Shown: positions 1 through 26,948 of the stretch, piece after piece
Position numbering within the stretch: position 1 is the first letter of the stretch
Layout of the letters: each line of letters begins with the position of its first letter
Source: Linderina pennispora
Lineage: Eukaryota > Kickxellomycota > Kickxellomycetes > Kickxellales > Kickxellaceae
Assembly (NCBI RefSeq): GCF_002104995.1
Contig: NW_024468250.1
Coordinates: forward strand, 1,240,001-1,304,000
Direction of reading: 5' to 3'
Length of the DNA: 64,000 nucleotides
Program-made: the position numbers and the translations under genes
Notes under the pieces: generated by a model
Databases searched by the model: none
The model's input: the letters and a program-made list of their open reading frames with translations, nothing else
What the model was told of the DNA's origin: nothing

Positions 1-1
1 T

Positions 2-402
2 ACGCGCTGCGGGCTCTGCCACACAGTGACGCCTGGATGCAACAAGTCGGGGCCGTCGCTCTGGCAGGTGTTTGGCAAAAGGCTGGCACGGTGGAGGGCT
101 ATGCGTACACGCCGGCGATGAAAAGCTCCAAAGTCCTGTGGTCTGAAGATACCATGGCGGAGTTTCTGCGCTCGCCCAAGCGGTACATTCCGGGGAATAA
201 AATGGTGTTTCAAGGGTTCCAGCGAGACAGCGATATCAGAGGTAAGGGTGGGTTGGCGAGGGGTGTCTTGAGCATGGGGGTGGTGAACATGGGCTGTATT
301 GCATGTACTAGAAAACTCGCTGCTATTGGCCACTCGTTTATTCTTGTGGTAGATGTCGTCGCTTATGTCAAGGCGGAGTCCGAGCGCAAAAAGCTGTTCT
401 AG
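2..402 (+). CDS. CYC1: Cytochrome c (5' end outside window, one frame break)
   Basis: Mitochondrial intermembrane-space electron carrier between complexes III and IV. The first codons encode the heme-attachment motif CGLCH (Cys-x-x-Cys-His). Further on are the conserved stretch KRYIPGNKMVFQGF, whose Met is the distal heme ligand, and the C-terminal helix DVVAYVKAESERKKLF. The N-terminal residues before the CxxCH lie upstream of the window. An intron at 242-352 (111 nt, GTAAGG donor, TAG acceptor) separates SDIR from DVVAY; it is a multiple of three with no stop, so it can be read through by mistake. The reading frame changes near 78-84, where a run of four A sits in place of the five expected for a GKKAG-type sequence, so one base appears missing. 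Family identity is secure. Whether the break is biological is doubtful. Confidence 0.9.
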   Translation, partial: ALRALPHSDAWMQQVGAVALAGVWQKAGTVEGYAYTPAMKSSKVLWSEDTMAEFLRSPKRYIPGNKMVFQGFQRDSDIRGKGGLARGVLSMGVVNMGCIACTRKLAAIGHSFILVVDVVAYVKAESERKKLF

Positions 403-417
403 CGTCTTGTTTAACAA

Positions 418-1081
418 TTACATACAATCAATGCCTCTTGTCATCAGCAGGGCATCGCGGCCCTCGGCGTAATAGTTGGGCACCACCGTCTTGACGCCAA
501 ATCCGCACTGGAGTGTACAGCTGGATCGCCTCCACCCGTGCCTTGTCCACATGGAGCTGCACCGCACATATCTCCATGGTGGTTGGCAGGAACACGTACT
601 TTGACAGCGGGATTGTTGGGCAATTGTGCCCCTCTGCACTCTCCACGTCACATGCGCCCAGCGCACCCAGCATGCTGCGGACAACCAGCCTGCCTGCACC
701 CTGCCGCCTGAATGCCGGGTCCGTACAGATTTTTGAGATCCGTGCGGTGCGGTCAATTCGCGACAGAGCAAGGACGCCGTAGGCTAGCAGCTCAATGTTG
801 CCAGCATTGGTGCGCCGCAAGACAACAAACAGGAACTGGTTGGGTTTTTTCAGCTCGCTGGCCAGATCCATAGCCTCGGACTTTGGGAACACGCGCTTCT
901 CCAGGTGCTGGCAGCGTGGGATCAGCTCCTTGTATGCAGGGACAGACAGCCATGGATGCAAGTCCTTGGGTTGCCGTGGGATCGGTGAGGCCACAAGCGA
1001 GCTTGGCACATCCTCTGGCACGCTGTCCTGGGCTTGGCCCTTCTTGCTGCCCTTGCTGCGAATGCTCTTATCTTTCCCCAT
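418..1081 (-). CDS. GNAT-family N-acetyltransferase (Naa50/Naa60-like), one frame break
   Basis: Probable acetyl-CoA-dependent N-acetyltransferase. The start at 1081 gives a basic N-terminus (MGKDKSIRSKGSKKGQ). The central part carries the GNAT acetyl-CoA loop, ICTDPAFRRQGAGRLVV, of the type RxxGxG/A, preceded by a beta strand ending RISKI. The C-terminus has LHVDKARVEAIQLY followed by CGFGVKTVVPNYYAEGRDA, resembling the strand-turn and NYY region of Naa50/Naa60 enzymes. The last 32 codons lie in another frame: between IQLY and CGFG there is one extra base near 513-518 (a CC pair). The span length is 3n+1, consistent with one insertion. The gene ends 15 bp from the cytochrome c stop (tail to tail). 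Exact substrate class is not determined; it could be another protein-N-terminal or small-molecule GNAT. Confidence 0.75.
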
Positions 1082-1490
1082 CCGCTGATATTTCTGCCTG
1101 GTTGTCTCTTTGAGTGAAAAGGAACGCTGAATGGCACAGGAGAGAGGGAGTGCCATGTGGGACAAGTGACCTGGTTTGTTCAGCAAGAGCCGCACAAGTA
1201 TATTCCACATTGTGGTACACAGCGACAATGACCCAGCACAAAAGGCGGCTAGCCTGAGGGAAGACGTGCTGCGCTGCCGAGCCAAGAGGGGAGGGGCAAC
1301 AGCGTAATATACATCCAGACATATGACCCGATCCCAGATGCTCTTGCACACATGCAATGCTTGGTTCGGCCTGCTGCTACATTTTGGCTTGCTGCCACAT
1401 TTTGGCTTGCTGTGACAGCCTTGGTTGTTGGATGGAGGGCCATTGTCCCCAATCACGAGGCGCCTGGCCGATCGATCAGGGAATATCTAA

Positions 1491-2648
<1,158 letters not shown>

Positions 2649-2690
2649 AAAACAAAAGCCCTTTTATTACATCTCACAAACGATATTTGC

Positions 2691-2939
2691 TTAGCGGTGC
2701 ACTAGCATTGAGATCGACTCGGCCACCGAGCTCATGGGCAGGTTCTTGATGGCCTCAACTGCATGTCTGACCCCGCTAGCCAGTCGCCCGCCATGGCGGT
2801 AGTTGCCAGGTATTGTGCTATCGCCGGGGTTAGCTCTGTCCTCGCCCTGGTGGTGATGTCGTAGATGGTGGTGCTGCCGGTTCAGCTCGACCAGAGTGCT
2901 GGCGGTGTCGACCGGTGTGAGCGTGTCGTGTGCAGACAT
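2691..2939 (-). CDS. Small hypothetical protein, 82 aa
   Basis: Unrecognised. It starts MSAHDTLTPVDTASTLVELN, has a His-rich patch (RQHHHLRHHH) near residues 21-30 and ends with a conserved-looking GGRLASGVRHAVEAIKNLP segment that may form an amphipathic helix. Third codon positions are strongly G/C, as in neighbouring genes, which supports real coding. It is convergent with DIM1, with 42 bp between the stops. No signal peptide or membrane segment is visible. A further upstream exon cannot be excluded. Confidence 0.5.
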   Translation of the reverse strand: MSAHDTLTPVDTASTLVELNRQHHHLRHHHQGEDRANPGDSTIPGNYRHGGRLASGVRHAVEAIKNLPMSSVAESISMLVHR

Positions 2940-3082
2940 TTGGGACTGAGTATTGGCTAAAGTGATGTTACAGCTGGAAGGAAGGTCGATAATAGTGGTG
3001 AATAAAGGTAGGCATGGAAGAGCATTGGTAGACTGCTTATAAGCGGCTATTGTCAGCCTCGGACTCGCCGCACGCAGCTGGG

Positions 3083-3505
3083 ATGGCTGTGCCTGCTGGT
3101 TCTACCGCGGAACGCCAGCAACAGTGCGGGCAGCGGCACATTAGCGCAGTTCCGTCAAAGGCGGAATGTCGCCAGTACCACCCTCTCCGCTCTGTTACAA
3201 ATGTGGATCTGGTGAGTGCCAATGGCTGCACTCATTCCTCACCAGATACCGTTTGCCGAGGAGGCGGCACTTGATGACATGGTGCTGCCTGTTTTCCGCA
3301 GAGCCAGCAGGAGAGGGGCGAGCCATCCTGGCCGAACGAGCCGGCGAGCCACATCGGGCCAGACGAGCTGCTGCCACGTTCGCCTACCCAAGCTGGCCAG
3401 CAAGCCGGTGGAATGCACATCTCGACATCCTTTTTCGGCTTCTCCTCATTCCTCGCATTCAACACCTGTTTCTTAAAGCCATCCCACCAAGCATGTCCAA
3501 TTTGA
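3083..3505 (+). CDS. Possible small two-exon gene overlapping the coatomer zeta start
   Basis: Candidate only. Exon 1 (3083-3211, 43 codons from MAVPAGSTAERQQQCG) ends at a GTGAGT donor. The putative intron is 3212-3301 (90 nt) with a pyrimidine-rich TTTTCCGCAG acceptor. Exon 2 (3302-3505, 68 codons) begins SQQERGEPSWPNEP and ends LKPSHQACPI. Exon 2 has strong G/C preference at third positions in this frame, more than in the frame shared with coatomer zeta, which argues for translation. It would end 13 bases inside the coatomer zeta coding region. I recognise no family. Alternatives are a long upstream ORF in the coatomer zeta leader, or chance. Confidence 0.3.
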
Positions 3506-4047
3506 CGCTCTACACGACGCGCGCACTCATTATTCTCGACAGCGAGGGCAACCGGCTGATAGCCAAGTACTACACGCGCGGGTCGACGCAGCAAAGCTAC
3601 AAGACGCCCAAGGAGCAGGCAACGTTTGAGAAGGACCTGTTTGCAAAGACGCGCAAGTCAAACAGCGAGGTGATCCTGTACGACGGCCAGACGGTGCTGT
3701 TCAAGTACGTGTCGGACGTGTACTTTTACCTGGTGGGCGATCCGGAGGAGAACGAGCTTTTGCTGGGCTCGGTGCTGAACGGGTTTGTCGAGGCGGTTTC
3801 GATTCTGCTGAAGCACAATGTCGACAAGCGCAGCGTGCTTGATAACCTGGACATGATCGTGCTGGCGCTCGACGAGACGATTGATGATGGCATCGCGCTG
3901 GAGTCGGACCCGAATGTCATTGCGTCGCATGTGTCGAAGCGCGGCACGGACACAATTGACGTGTCGCTGTCAAACATCAACGAGCAGACGCTTATGGACG
4001 CATACAAGCAGGCCAAGGAGCGCTTCAACCTGGCGCTGCTCCGATAA
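3493..4047 (+). CDS. RET3: Coatomer subunit zeta
   Basis: Small subunit of the COPI coat that mediates retrograde Golgi-to-ER vesicle transport. The 184-residue product starts MSNLTLYTTRALIILDSEGN, the longin-fold beginning common to zeta-COP and AP sigma subunits. It contains LLLGSVLNGFVEAVSILLK and LVLALDETIDDGI, both characteristic of zeta-COP. Length matches human COPZ1 (177 aa). The open frame runs upstream to 3166 but that part does not resemble the family, so the ATG at 3493 is preferred. It appears to be a single exon. Confidence 0.95.
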   Translation: MSNLTLYTTRALIILDSEGNRLIAKYYTRGSTQQSYKTPKEQATFEKDLFAKTRKSNSEVILYDGQTVLFKYVSDVYFYLVGDPEENELLLGSVLNGFVEAVSILLKHNVDKRSVLDNLDMIVLALDETIDDGIALESDPNVIASHVSKRGTDTIDVSLSNINEQTLMDAYKQAKERFNLALLR

Positions 4048-4474
4048 GCAGACGTAGTGTTCTGATCCATTTCTTCCGTATATTCCTTTTTTAAACCATG
4101 AGCCGTGAGGCTGGAATGTAAGAAAGCACATACACTCGGTAGTGTTATCCAGTGGTTACAGGAGCTGCGCATAGGTTGCAGGCTTTGGTCCCGGCTGGCT
4201 GGAGCTTGTTGCGCCAATATCGATCAGTGGGTTGCCAAGCTTCTTGGCCGCAGGCATATATGTACGTGTCTGGGTGTGCGGGGGGCGAGTGACGAGGCTG
4301 GGAGCAGGTTGGAGTACTTTTGCCAGCTTTTCGGCCAGCACCGCTTCTTTCTTTTCTCTCTCTTCACCTTTTATAGCCCTGTGTTTTATTTGTATACCCG
4401 CAGCCTTCTATTCCTTCATTACTTATCACTACCGCCACTTCTTTCGTACAGACGAACAGCTCTAATTTTGGCAA
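4048..4474. other. Intergenic region between coatomer zeta and the BEACH gene
   Basis: About 430 bp with no gene I can support. The last 150 bp are rich in C/T, with a TTTTATAGCC element around 4368-4377, roughly 100 bp before the BEACH start codon. This is promoter-like. Confidence 0.5.
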
Positions 4475-15791
<11,317 letters not shown>

Positions 15792-15849
15792 ACGTCATTT
15801 TTATCCAGGACATCATATTTTGTGACATGCTTGTGTTTATACATGGTTT

Positions 15850-18800
15850 TTACAGTTCGTCCAAAGTCTTGATCTCGAACTTGGTGAGCTCTGCGGAAAG
15901 CTCGGTATCACAAGGAGTCAGAACGACTGTGAGCAGTGGATGTCCAGGAGTCACAAACCTCTTCAGGTAGAGATCATACACGCGTCGCAGGTCGGCACTC
16001 TTCACTGCGCTGATGTGTGCTCTTCTCCAAACAGTGTACTGGCTTGCCGACGCAAAGCCCAGAAGATTGCTACTAATGCAATAGTCTGTCAGCCAGTACG
16101 GCGAGCACTGCAAAGACGCGTTTCCACATACCATCTCTGACTTGGCCATAGCAATCTCGAACTCGGTGACATACTTGTCCCAGTGCTCGCCAACACCGGA
16201 CACGAATGCCAGTATTTCCAAAATGGCCTTGGATGCGTCTGGCGTTTGGTCGACTTCAAAAACAAGCATATCTGACCACATGTCTTGCCTGAGGGAGGGT
16301 GTGTATCCAAGGCCTTTGCTGCGAATCGCATTGTACAAGGGTCCGCCGGTGCGCTGAAGCACTGAGATCAAGACCTCCAAGTGCGTAGTAATCGATGCCA
16401 GGGAGATCCGCCAGCTGCTCGTCGAACGGTCTGTCTGGTGTTGGTGGTGTGAAAACACAGCTTTCGCAGCAGATACGCACGACAGCTGCTTGAAGAGTTG
16501 GCATAATGACCTGAACGTTCAGTGGATGTGGAATATTGGAGAACCGGGAGTGGCGTAGACATGGGAATGGATATGCTGGTAAACCACCATCGCGGGAGGA
16601 AATATCGCCAGCCGCTTGCTCCGAGAATCTTCCAAAGCAGTCCTGCCAGTCTTGGGCCAGCTTGTCGATGAACCCCATGTTTTTCTCGCGCTGGCCACTG
16701 GAGGATGTGAATGTCAAAAATCCTCCTGTTCTATTGGCAATATAGCTCTGGAGCTCATTCAGCTGATCCACAATCCTTGTATCGCCAGAATCCAGAGACT
16801 TGATGACGCCCTGTAGAAATCGCTCATGTTCAAATGCGCTCATTTGATTACTGACCCAACGGGAGCGGTTGGTGGGATCCTGCGCGCTAAAATGCCATGT
16901 TATCTCATCGAGCATGCAATCGCTGAGTAGCTTTCGGCTAGTGATGTTGCTGAGGAGCTTTTGCGCGGCGGCCAAGGTACGCTCGGCTGTAAAATCAGCG
17001 AACAGCAGTGCCCGAACAAGCAAGTTGCTGGCTACATCAACATTCTCATGCGTCGACTTGAGGTACACATAGAATATATCGGTGTTTGGCACGATGTATG
17101 CCCACTTGGACACAGTGGTGGCAGCTAGTTGGCGATCAAACTCAGTGCGGCTGACACGGTGGGCTGTATCAGATATGTCACCATCGTAGGCAACTCCAGG
17201 CGGAATAGCGAGGTCAGTTGCTAGTATAAGGTCCCAGAAAAGACCCAAGCAGGGACGGAGATTGTCAGGCAGGTCTGGGAGGGGGATGCTGAGGCTTAGT
17301 GCAGGGAACGCGGTCTCAAGCTCGATTAGCTGAACAACAGCCGCAGGACCGATCGGTGTTGCCAGCTCTACAACCTCATGTACATGTGGCAGGCTGGAAA
17401 CCTTCTGTGCATCCGGGATATGAATACTGCGCTTCAGCTCATCTGGAATGCTCAGCTTGCTAGCCTCAACTGCCCTCTCGATACGCTGTGTATGTCTGTC
17501 CTTGTCAGAAATCGACTGCGCATTCCTCTGCTCGACATCGCGGCGCTCCTGCTCGAGCTTCTTTCCCAGCTCTGTATCCGGCACTGCTGCTACATAATAC
17601 ACACGTGTGTCGATGAACCTCTTGAGCAGATCCAGCCAAAAGTCGACTGGTTTCTGAATAAGTTCATCGATGACATCGAACACCCGAGCATATGTCCCGA
17701 CACGAAACTCGCTGCTAGATGACCAGTGAGATGCGGTGACATCACGAATCAGGGTGGTCTCTAGTCTCTGGAGAGGATCATCCTCAGACTCCATTGCAAG
17801 TGACTGACGATACTCCTTTGCAGCTTGACTCAGTGCACCGGCATTTCCATCGAATTTGGAGTCGTATAGTCGCTGGAGTTCTTGGATGAGCAGACTCTCG
17901 AAACAGCCTTCGGAGAATAACACCGGAATCTCAGAATCTGCACAGGAGCTGCATGGGTCGATATACGGCACGCCATTGAATGTTATGGTGACTGGCGAAG
18001 GAGTTCCAATACCTATGGCAGCATACAGTGAGCCAGACAATGGCATTGTACGTTCAACAAATCGCTGCCTGAGTGGACTGGATGCACCTTCAGTCAGGTA
18101 TCTCAGCAGAATCTCCAATGCTGTAATGGCCACAGCATCATCAGGCATCGGGCCACGCCACCCGAATTTAAACGACCCTGTGTCTGCACTTGCCGAAGGG
18201 AACCTGATGTACTCCGACCACCTATCACCCACAGGCTCAGGACACTCGACAGGCTTGCGTGAATCACAGCCGCCACTGGTTACCAAATCGGCAGGTAGCT
18301 GCTGAAGAACGCTCTCGAATGAGTCGCTGAAAGATCCAACCAGCAGAACTGTGATGTTGTTGGCATCGTAGAATCTGCGATGGTAGTCGATGATCTCCTG
18401 GTTTGTCAGCGTCGCAATATCCTTGGTAAGGCCGCCAAAGTTGTAGGAGTATGGTGATTTCTCAGAATACATCAACTTGTACAAAGCAAATTCCACCAAA
18501 TCGAATCTACTGTTCTCGGTAGCAACCTCTTCGCTGAAAACGACGCCTCGCTCCTTGCCATCAGCGTCGAAATGGTAGACTTCAGTTACGAACTGGTCGT
18601 CGGATAGTAGAGGATGAAGAACATGGTCCAGGAAGACTGGTAGCATATTGGCGATCGCCTCCTCGCCTGCAGTTGTAACTGTGTAGAATGTGTGGTCTGC
18701 ATTGGTACACCCACATGTACCATATGAGAAATTACAGCCAGCAATTGCGTCTAGGCTTCCACGGTTGGGATAGCTTTCTGATCCACATAATACCAGGTGT

Positions 18801-19024
18801 TCGAGTGTGTGCGGCAGACCCTTGTTGTCTGTAGCAATGGTCGGCACGCAAATAGTAAGGTAGCACATGGGGCTCGGAACACGACACAGTACAACTCGCA
18901 TGTTGTTCTCGTGGTGACGGTACACCGTGGTGCGGAATCCCTGACCAGCAGTGCCACTCTGGTATTCAAAGTCGTCGCCTTCTCTAACAAAAAGCGCGCC
19001 TGGCTGAGCTGATGTAGATGCCAT
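15850..19024 (-). CDS. M16-family zinc metallopeptidase (cytosolic YOL098C-like), one frame break
   Basis: Predicted pitrilysin/insulysin-type peptidase. The inverted zinc motif HTLEH lies at residues 72-76 within GLPHTLEHLVLCGSESYP, and a downstream acidic cluster FSEEVATENS is a candidate for the third ligand. The family-specific GTCGCTNADHTFYTV follows. Total length of about 1,057 residues fits the M16C-type fungal proteins related to budding yeast YOL098C and fission yeast SPAC3H1.02c. There is no clear targeting signal, so a cytosolic enzyme is likely. The last 180 residues, beginning LEVLISVLQRTGGPLYNAIR, are in another frame: one extra G near 16385-16390 breaks the sequence after DYYAL. 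The span is 3n+1, as expected for one insertion. Divergent from the first ABC gene. Confidence 0.85.
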
Positions 19025-19748
19025 GGTGAGTAATAGAAAAATGAGTGCGGAAGATATGCAGAGAAGGGATTAGTTTGGTGCGCTTTTAAAGACATTAGGA
19101 TAGAAAACTGTGGTTCATCTCTGAGCCAAAGCCGCAGCAGTTGTAGAGAGCAGGGCATAGTGTGCGAAAGTGTTTGAATGCAGCTGCTGTGGTATCCGAA
19201 TTCCCATGACCCGCAGCAGAAATGCAGCTTGCGGTTGTCAAGCAAGCCTGTTTTGTGGACAGAAGATGGCTTGGCTGTTCATAGTTCTTCCTGTACCAAT
19301 CTGTTGCTTTGCGTGCTGAGCGTAGAGGCAAATCTGAATAGATGTACATGTAGCGTAGTGTAGACGCCCCGCTTATTCACCTAGGTACTGTCTGCCATAC
19401 ATATGAACTACTACTCACATACATGCGTTAACCTACATAGTACCTGTGCTATTGTGACATGGCGAGCAAATCGCTGATATCCTAGAATACATGGATAATG
19501 TGAGGAACATAATGCCCAGACAGCCCAGGCCCTATCACGACATGGCCGCAGTCCTTTTGGCCGCAGTGAGAAACAAGCAGACATCACTTTCCACCTGAAC
19601 AATGCCCATGTATTCGGAAACTGCCGATCCACTATGCATTCATGGCTGCATGTCCCTGAGCCATCTTTTGCAAGGGTTGTCAAGGGATGCGGCAACCCAA
19701 ACCTTGTCTCGCTCCTCATTCCCCTCATCATCGTTCCTACCGTTGAAT
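19025..19748. other. Intergenic region between M16 peptidase and ABC transporter 1
   Basis: About 720 bp of divergent promoter region, moderately AT-rich. No conserved ORF, RNA gene or repeat seen. Short open frames here lack any recognisable family or codon bias. Confidence 0.5.
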
Positions 19749-23934
<4,186 letters not shown>

Positions 23935-26900
23935 GTTTACTCCATGAATATAGTGCCAAATTTAGGTGACAGCTGTCCTTGCAATCAGTTCAAATATGAA
24001 GTATATATGTTTTCTAATCAGACTGATGACTGAAACCGGATAGAATAACAGCGCTCATATCACCTTAGGGTGTAGCCACTACCTTTGCTTAAATCTGGTG
24101 TGAAAAAAAGTATCAACAACAATATGAGCATCGACAACTACAGTTGGCCTATTATTAACAGCTACTACTTGTTTTCGGAGGAATCCTGGGTCGACAGCAC
24201 TCTCAGTGACCTATTTTGAAGTCAAAGATTCCATGGCCAGGCAGATTGGCATTAAGCAATGAACCTTCAAGTGATGGCAAGAGCCTTGACAGCCTATGTC
24301 CTTTCCTAGTTTTTTGTTCAAGAGTTTGAGCAGTAGACTTGACCAACATATCCTCGTTAAGGCACGTACCTACAGTCTTCATACCAGCAGCTTTGGCACT
24401 ACAAATCTGTTGGTCGGAAGTGTTCTGGGGTTGAGGAGAAAATGTATTGAAAGGTATGTAGACAGTGGTGCAGCAGAGATTCGACCTGTCTAGTAAGCTC
24501 CCTAAGGAGAAGCTTGGGCTGTGTACATGCTATCCTCTCTGAAAACACTCCTGTTGGAATCTAGTACTTCCTAGAAATTGTTAGGCTCACCAAACCCCGA
24601 GACAGTGTCGGTATCTTCGTGGGATGAGACAAAAATGCTTGTGTATCGTGAGAGCATGGTATGAATGTATTTCTTGGGTATAGGAGAATTCTGCTGATAA
24701 GAGAATAGAGAAAAGAAAGGTGGAGCTAAAGAAGACGGAGATGTGGGAGTTGGAACGCAGTATCTTGAAGTCTTCAGAGCTAATTACCAAACTATCTTTT
24801 TATACGACATGTGGCTGTAAAGTAAACTGAGGCGTTATACGCAAAGTTTCATAAATAAGAAATGAGAAAATACTAAGCGGCTAAACCGATGAAGAAGAAA
24901 AAAAAAAAGAAAAAGTTCTTTCTGAGAGAAACTCAACGTCACATAGTTGGTGGGTTGTCTAGTCAGGATTTTCCTCAGTGACTTTCCGATTTAGGACTAA
25001 CTGTAGTCCATCGACTAGTGTCCAACAGGCTGTCATAAAACTAAGAATAGGGCCTCCCTATCCCTCTCAAGGCCTACAATTCATGCGCGCGCCTCAAAGA
25101 GCACAACTGGCCAGTATACAGCCCTTTCTTCCTTGATATCGCTTGCGACACACAAATTGTCCTCAGTATGCCGCCGCCGCCTCCTCTGTGGCATTCGCCT
25201 CCATTTGCCCACCATCCCTTGCCAAGAGCAGCATGTGTAGCAGAAGCTCTCCTCAGCAAACCAGAACCACCCACACAGTGCGCTGAACCGCCTACTTTAA
25301 ACTCCAACCCTTCTCTTCTCCAAAATGGATATTTTAAATATGGACACAGAGGTCGGTGGTGTCGGTGGTGTCGGTGAAAGGGGCTGGCTCCCACCGTCTG
25401 TCCGGCTGTTGCATGGCTATGGCGTGTTGACAAACGGAAAATGCTACGGAGTATGCTCAAACGGCGGATAGAAGGCTGCGTGAAATGATAGTGGAAAGGT
25501 ATGTGGAGAAATGGACTTGATGATAGGCTGGCTCCACTGCATCCAGGCTACCGAGTCTATATACTCCTGAGCGCCAATAGATGCAGTGCTTGTCAATTCT
25601 TGACAGCCCTACAATGGACGCAGCAACCATGACGCACCTCACCGATATGTATGCGCTGATTAGCACACCCTGCTACCCGTATATAGACATATTAAATTTT
25701 CGGAAACAGTGCAGGCGTTGTTTCACAGCCAATTGTGGACAATCAGCATGCAGTGTCGAGTGCATCTCGTCTGGCAAGAAAAGCTGGCACGGTAGGCTGC
25801 AGTATGGCAGGGGTTGCATCCCTCAGCAGTGGCTTGCAGCACCACCTGAAGTGGGTGCCAAAGCCCGCACTTTTGCGTTCGCAAATGCACAACGGGTGTC
25901 GGCCCACACCGCGCCTTGGAGCGAACAAAGGAGATTGACCCAATAACCCTAGCTATGCTCTGTACCGCCACCCGGCTAGGGCTGGGTTCACGAATGAGAA
26001 CTTAGTGCACGCAAATCCGCTGCTCCTGGCCGTGGCACGGCTGTTCCGTCTGTCTCGAGCGCACTTTTGGGCTGCACGCCTCTGAAATATCTTTTTGCAT
26101 CGATATGGGCCGGCAGCACGATGCTCTAATGTCCAAAAATACCCGGAAACCAGGTAGGCAATATGTTTCTGGTGTACTACCATACCTGCTCCAAACAGAT
26201 TGGGGGTGGATATCAGAATGCCTTTTGCAACTCCTAGCACATACGCAATAGACTATAGACATGTCGAATTGGTAATGCAATATAGTTGATTTCGCAAGGT
26301 AAGAGATTAATCTAAACAAAATTGTTCGTTTGAAGCCAAAATCTGCCTCTGGCAGTGAGCGTTTGGAAATATAAATCGTTAAACATATTTTTTTTACATG
26401 TTTGTGCTATTGACACAACCTATATTCCAATCTGGGACATGATTAGTGAAAGTTTTGCGATTTTGAGGTAATCCAGACATACTCATTGCTATGGCGGTGT
26501 TAACAGGATATTGTTTGTTGAAATGGTACAACTCTAAAGCATCTCCATGGACGTCCAGGTATATTCACGACAGCAATGTCCTGTTGTCTTATAATTTCAC
26601 TAGCGCATGTGCTTCTGACAGCCATTGTAGAACCATATACCCTTCAGCCACTCAGTCACCTTGAATAAAACAGCAGCCAACAAACTTGTTGCAAGGTGGT
26701 CAACCCAGCACAGCCCGTATTGTCTCAAGAGCAGAATAGTGCGATGCGCAAGTGGTTTCCGAATACACCTCCAGTGCTTCCATTGGCCATATGCACTAGA
26801 GATGCAGCTGCCGCAGCATAGACAACCTAGCCAGAAAATAATCTGGCTCAGCGACGTCACACTGAGATTCACTCTCCAGCACAGGCTCCAGCTACTCTGC

Positions 26901-26948
26901 TCTCTTCTCCAACTTCCTTCTATTCTTTCTCGCACCACCCTCTCCACC
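23935..26948. other. AT-rich intergenic region between the two ABC transporter genes
   Basis: About 3 kb without a gene I can support. It contains A-rich runs near 24895-24915, a proline-coding GC patch near 25168-25210 and a C/T-rich stretch before 26949 that looks like the promoter of the second ABC gene. At 25324 an ATGGATATTTTAAAT start resembles the first exon of both ABC genes (see findings). I found no transposase, reverse transcriptase or terminal repeats. Confidence 0.5.

Noticed and set aside
4138-4215. tRNA-like sequence (GGTAGTGTTATCCAGTGGTTA)
   Set aside because: The start resembles a tRNA D-arm, but I could not form an acceptor stem or a T-arm with GGTTCRA.
25168-25377. Pro-rich ORF MPPPPPLWHSPPF...
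   Set aside because: Low-complexity frame without family, overlapping the possible relic exon; no evidence of expression.
23935-26948. Mobile element between the ABC genes
   Set aside because: No transposase-like frame or terminal repeats; only AT-rich DNA and short open frames.
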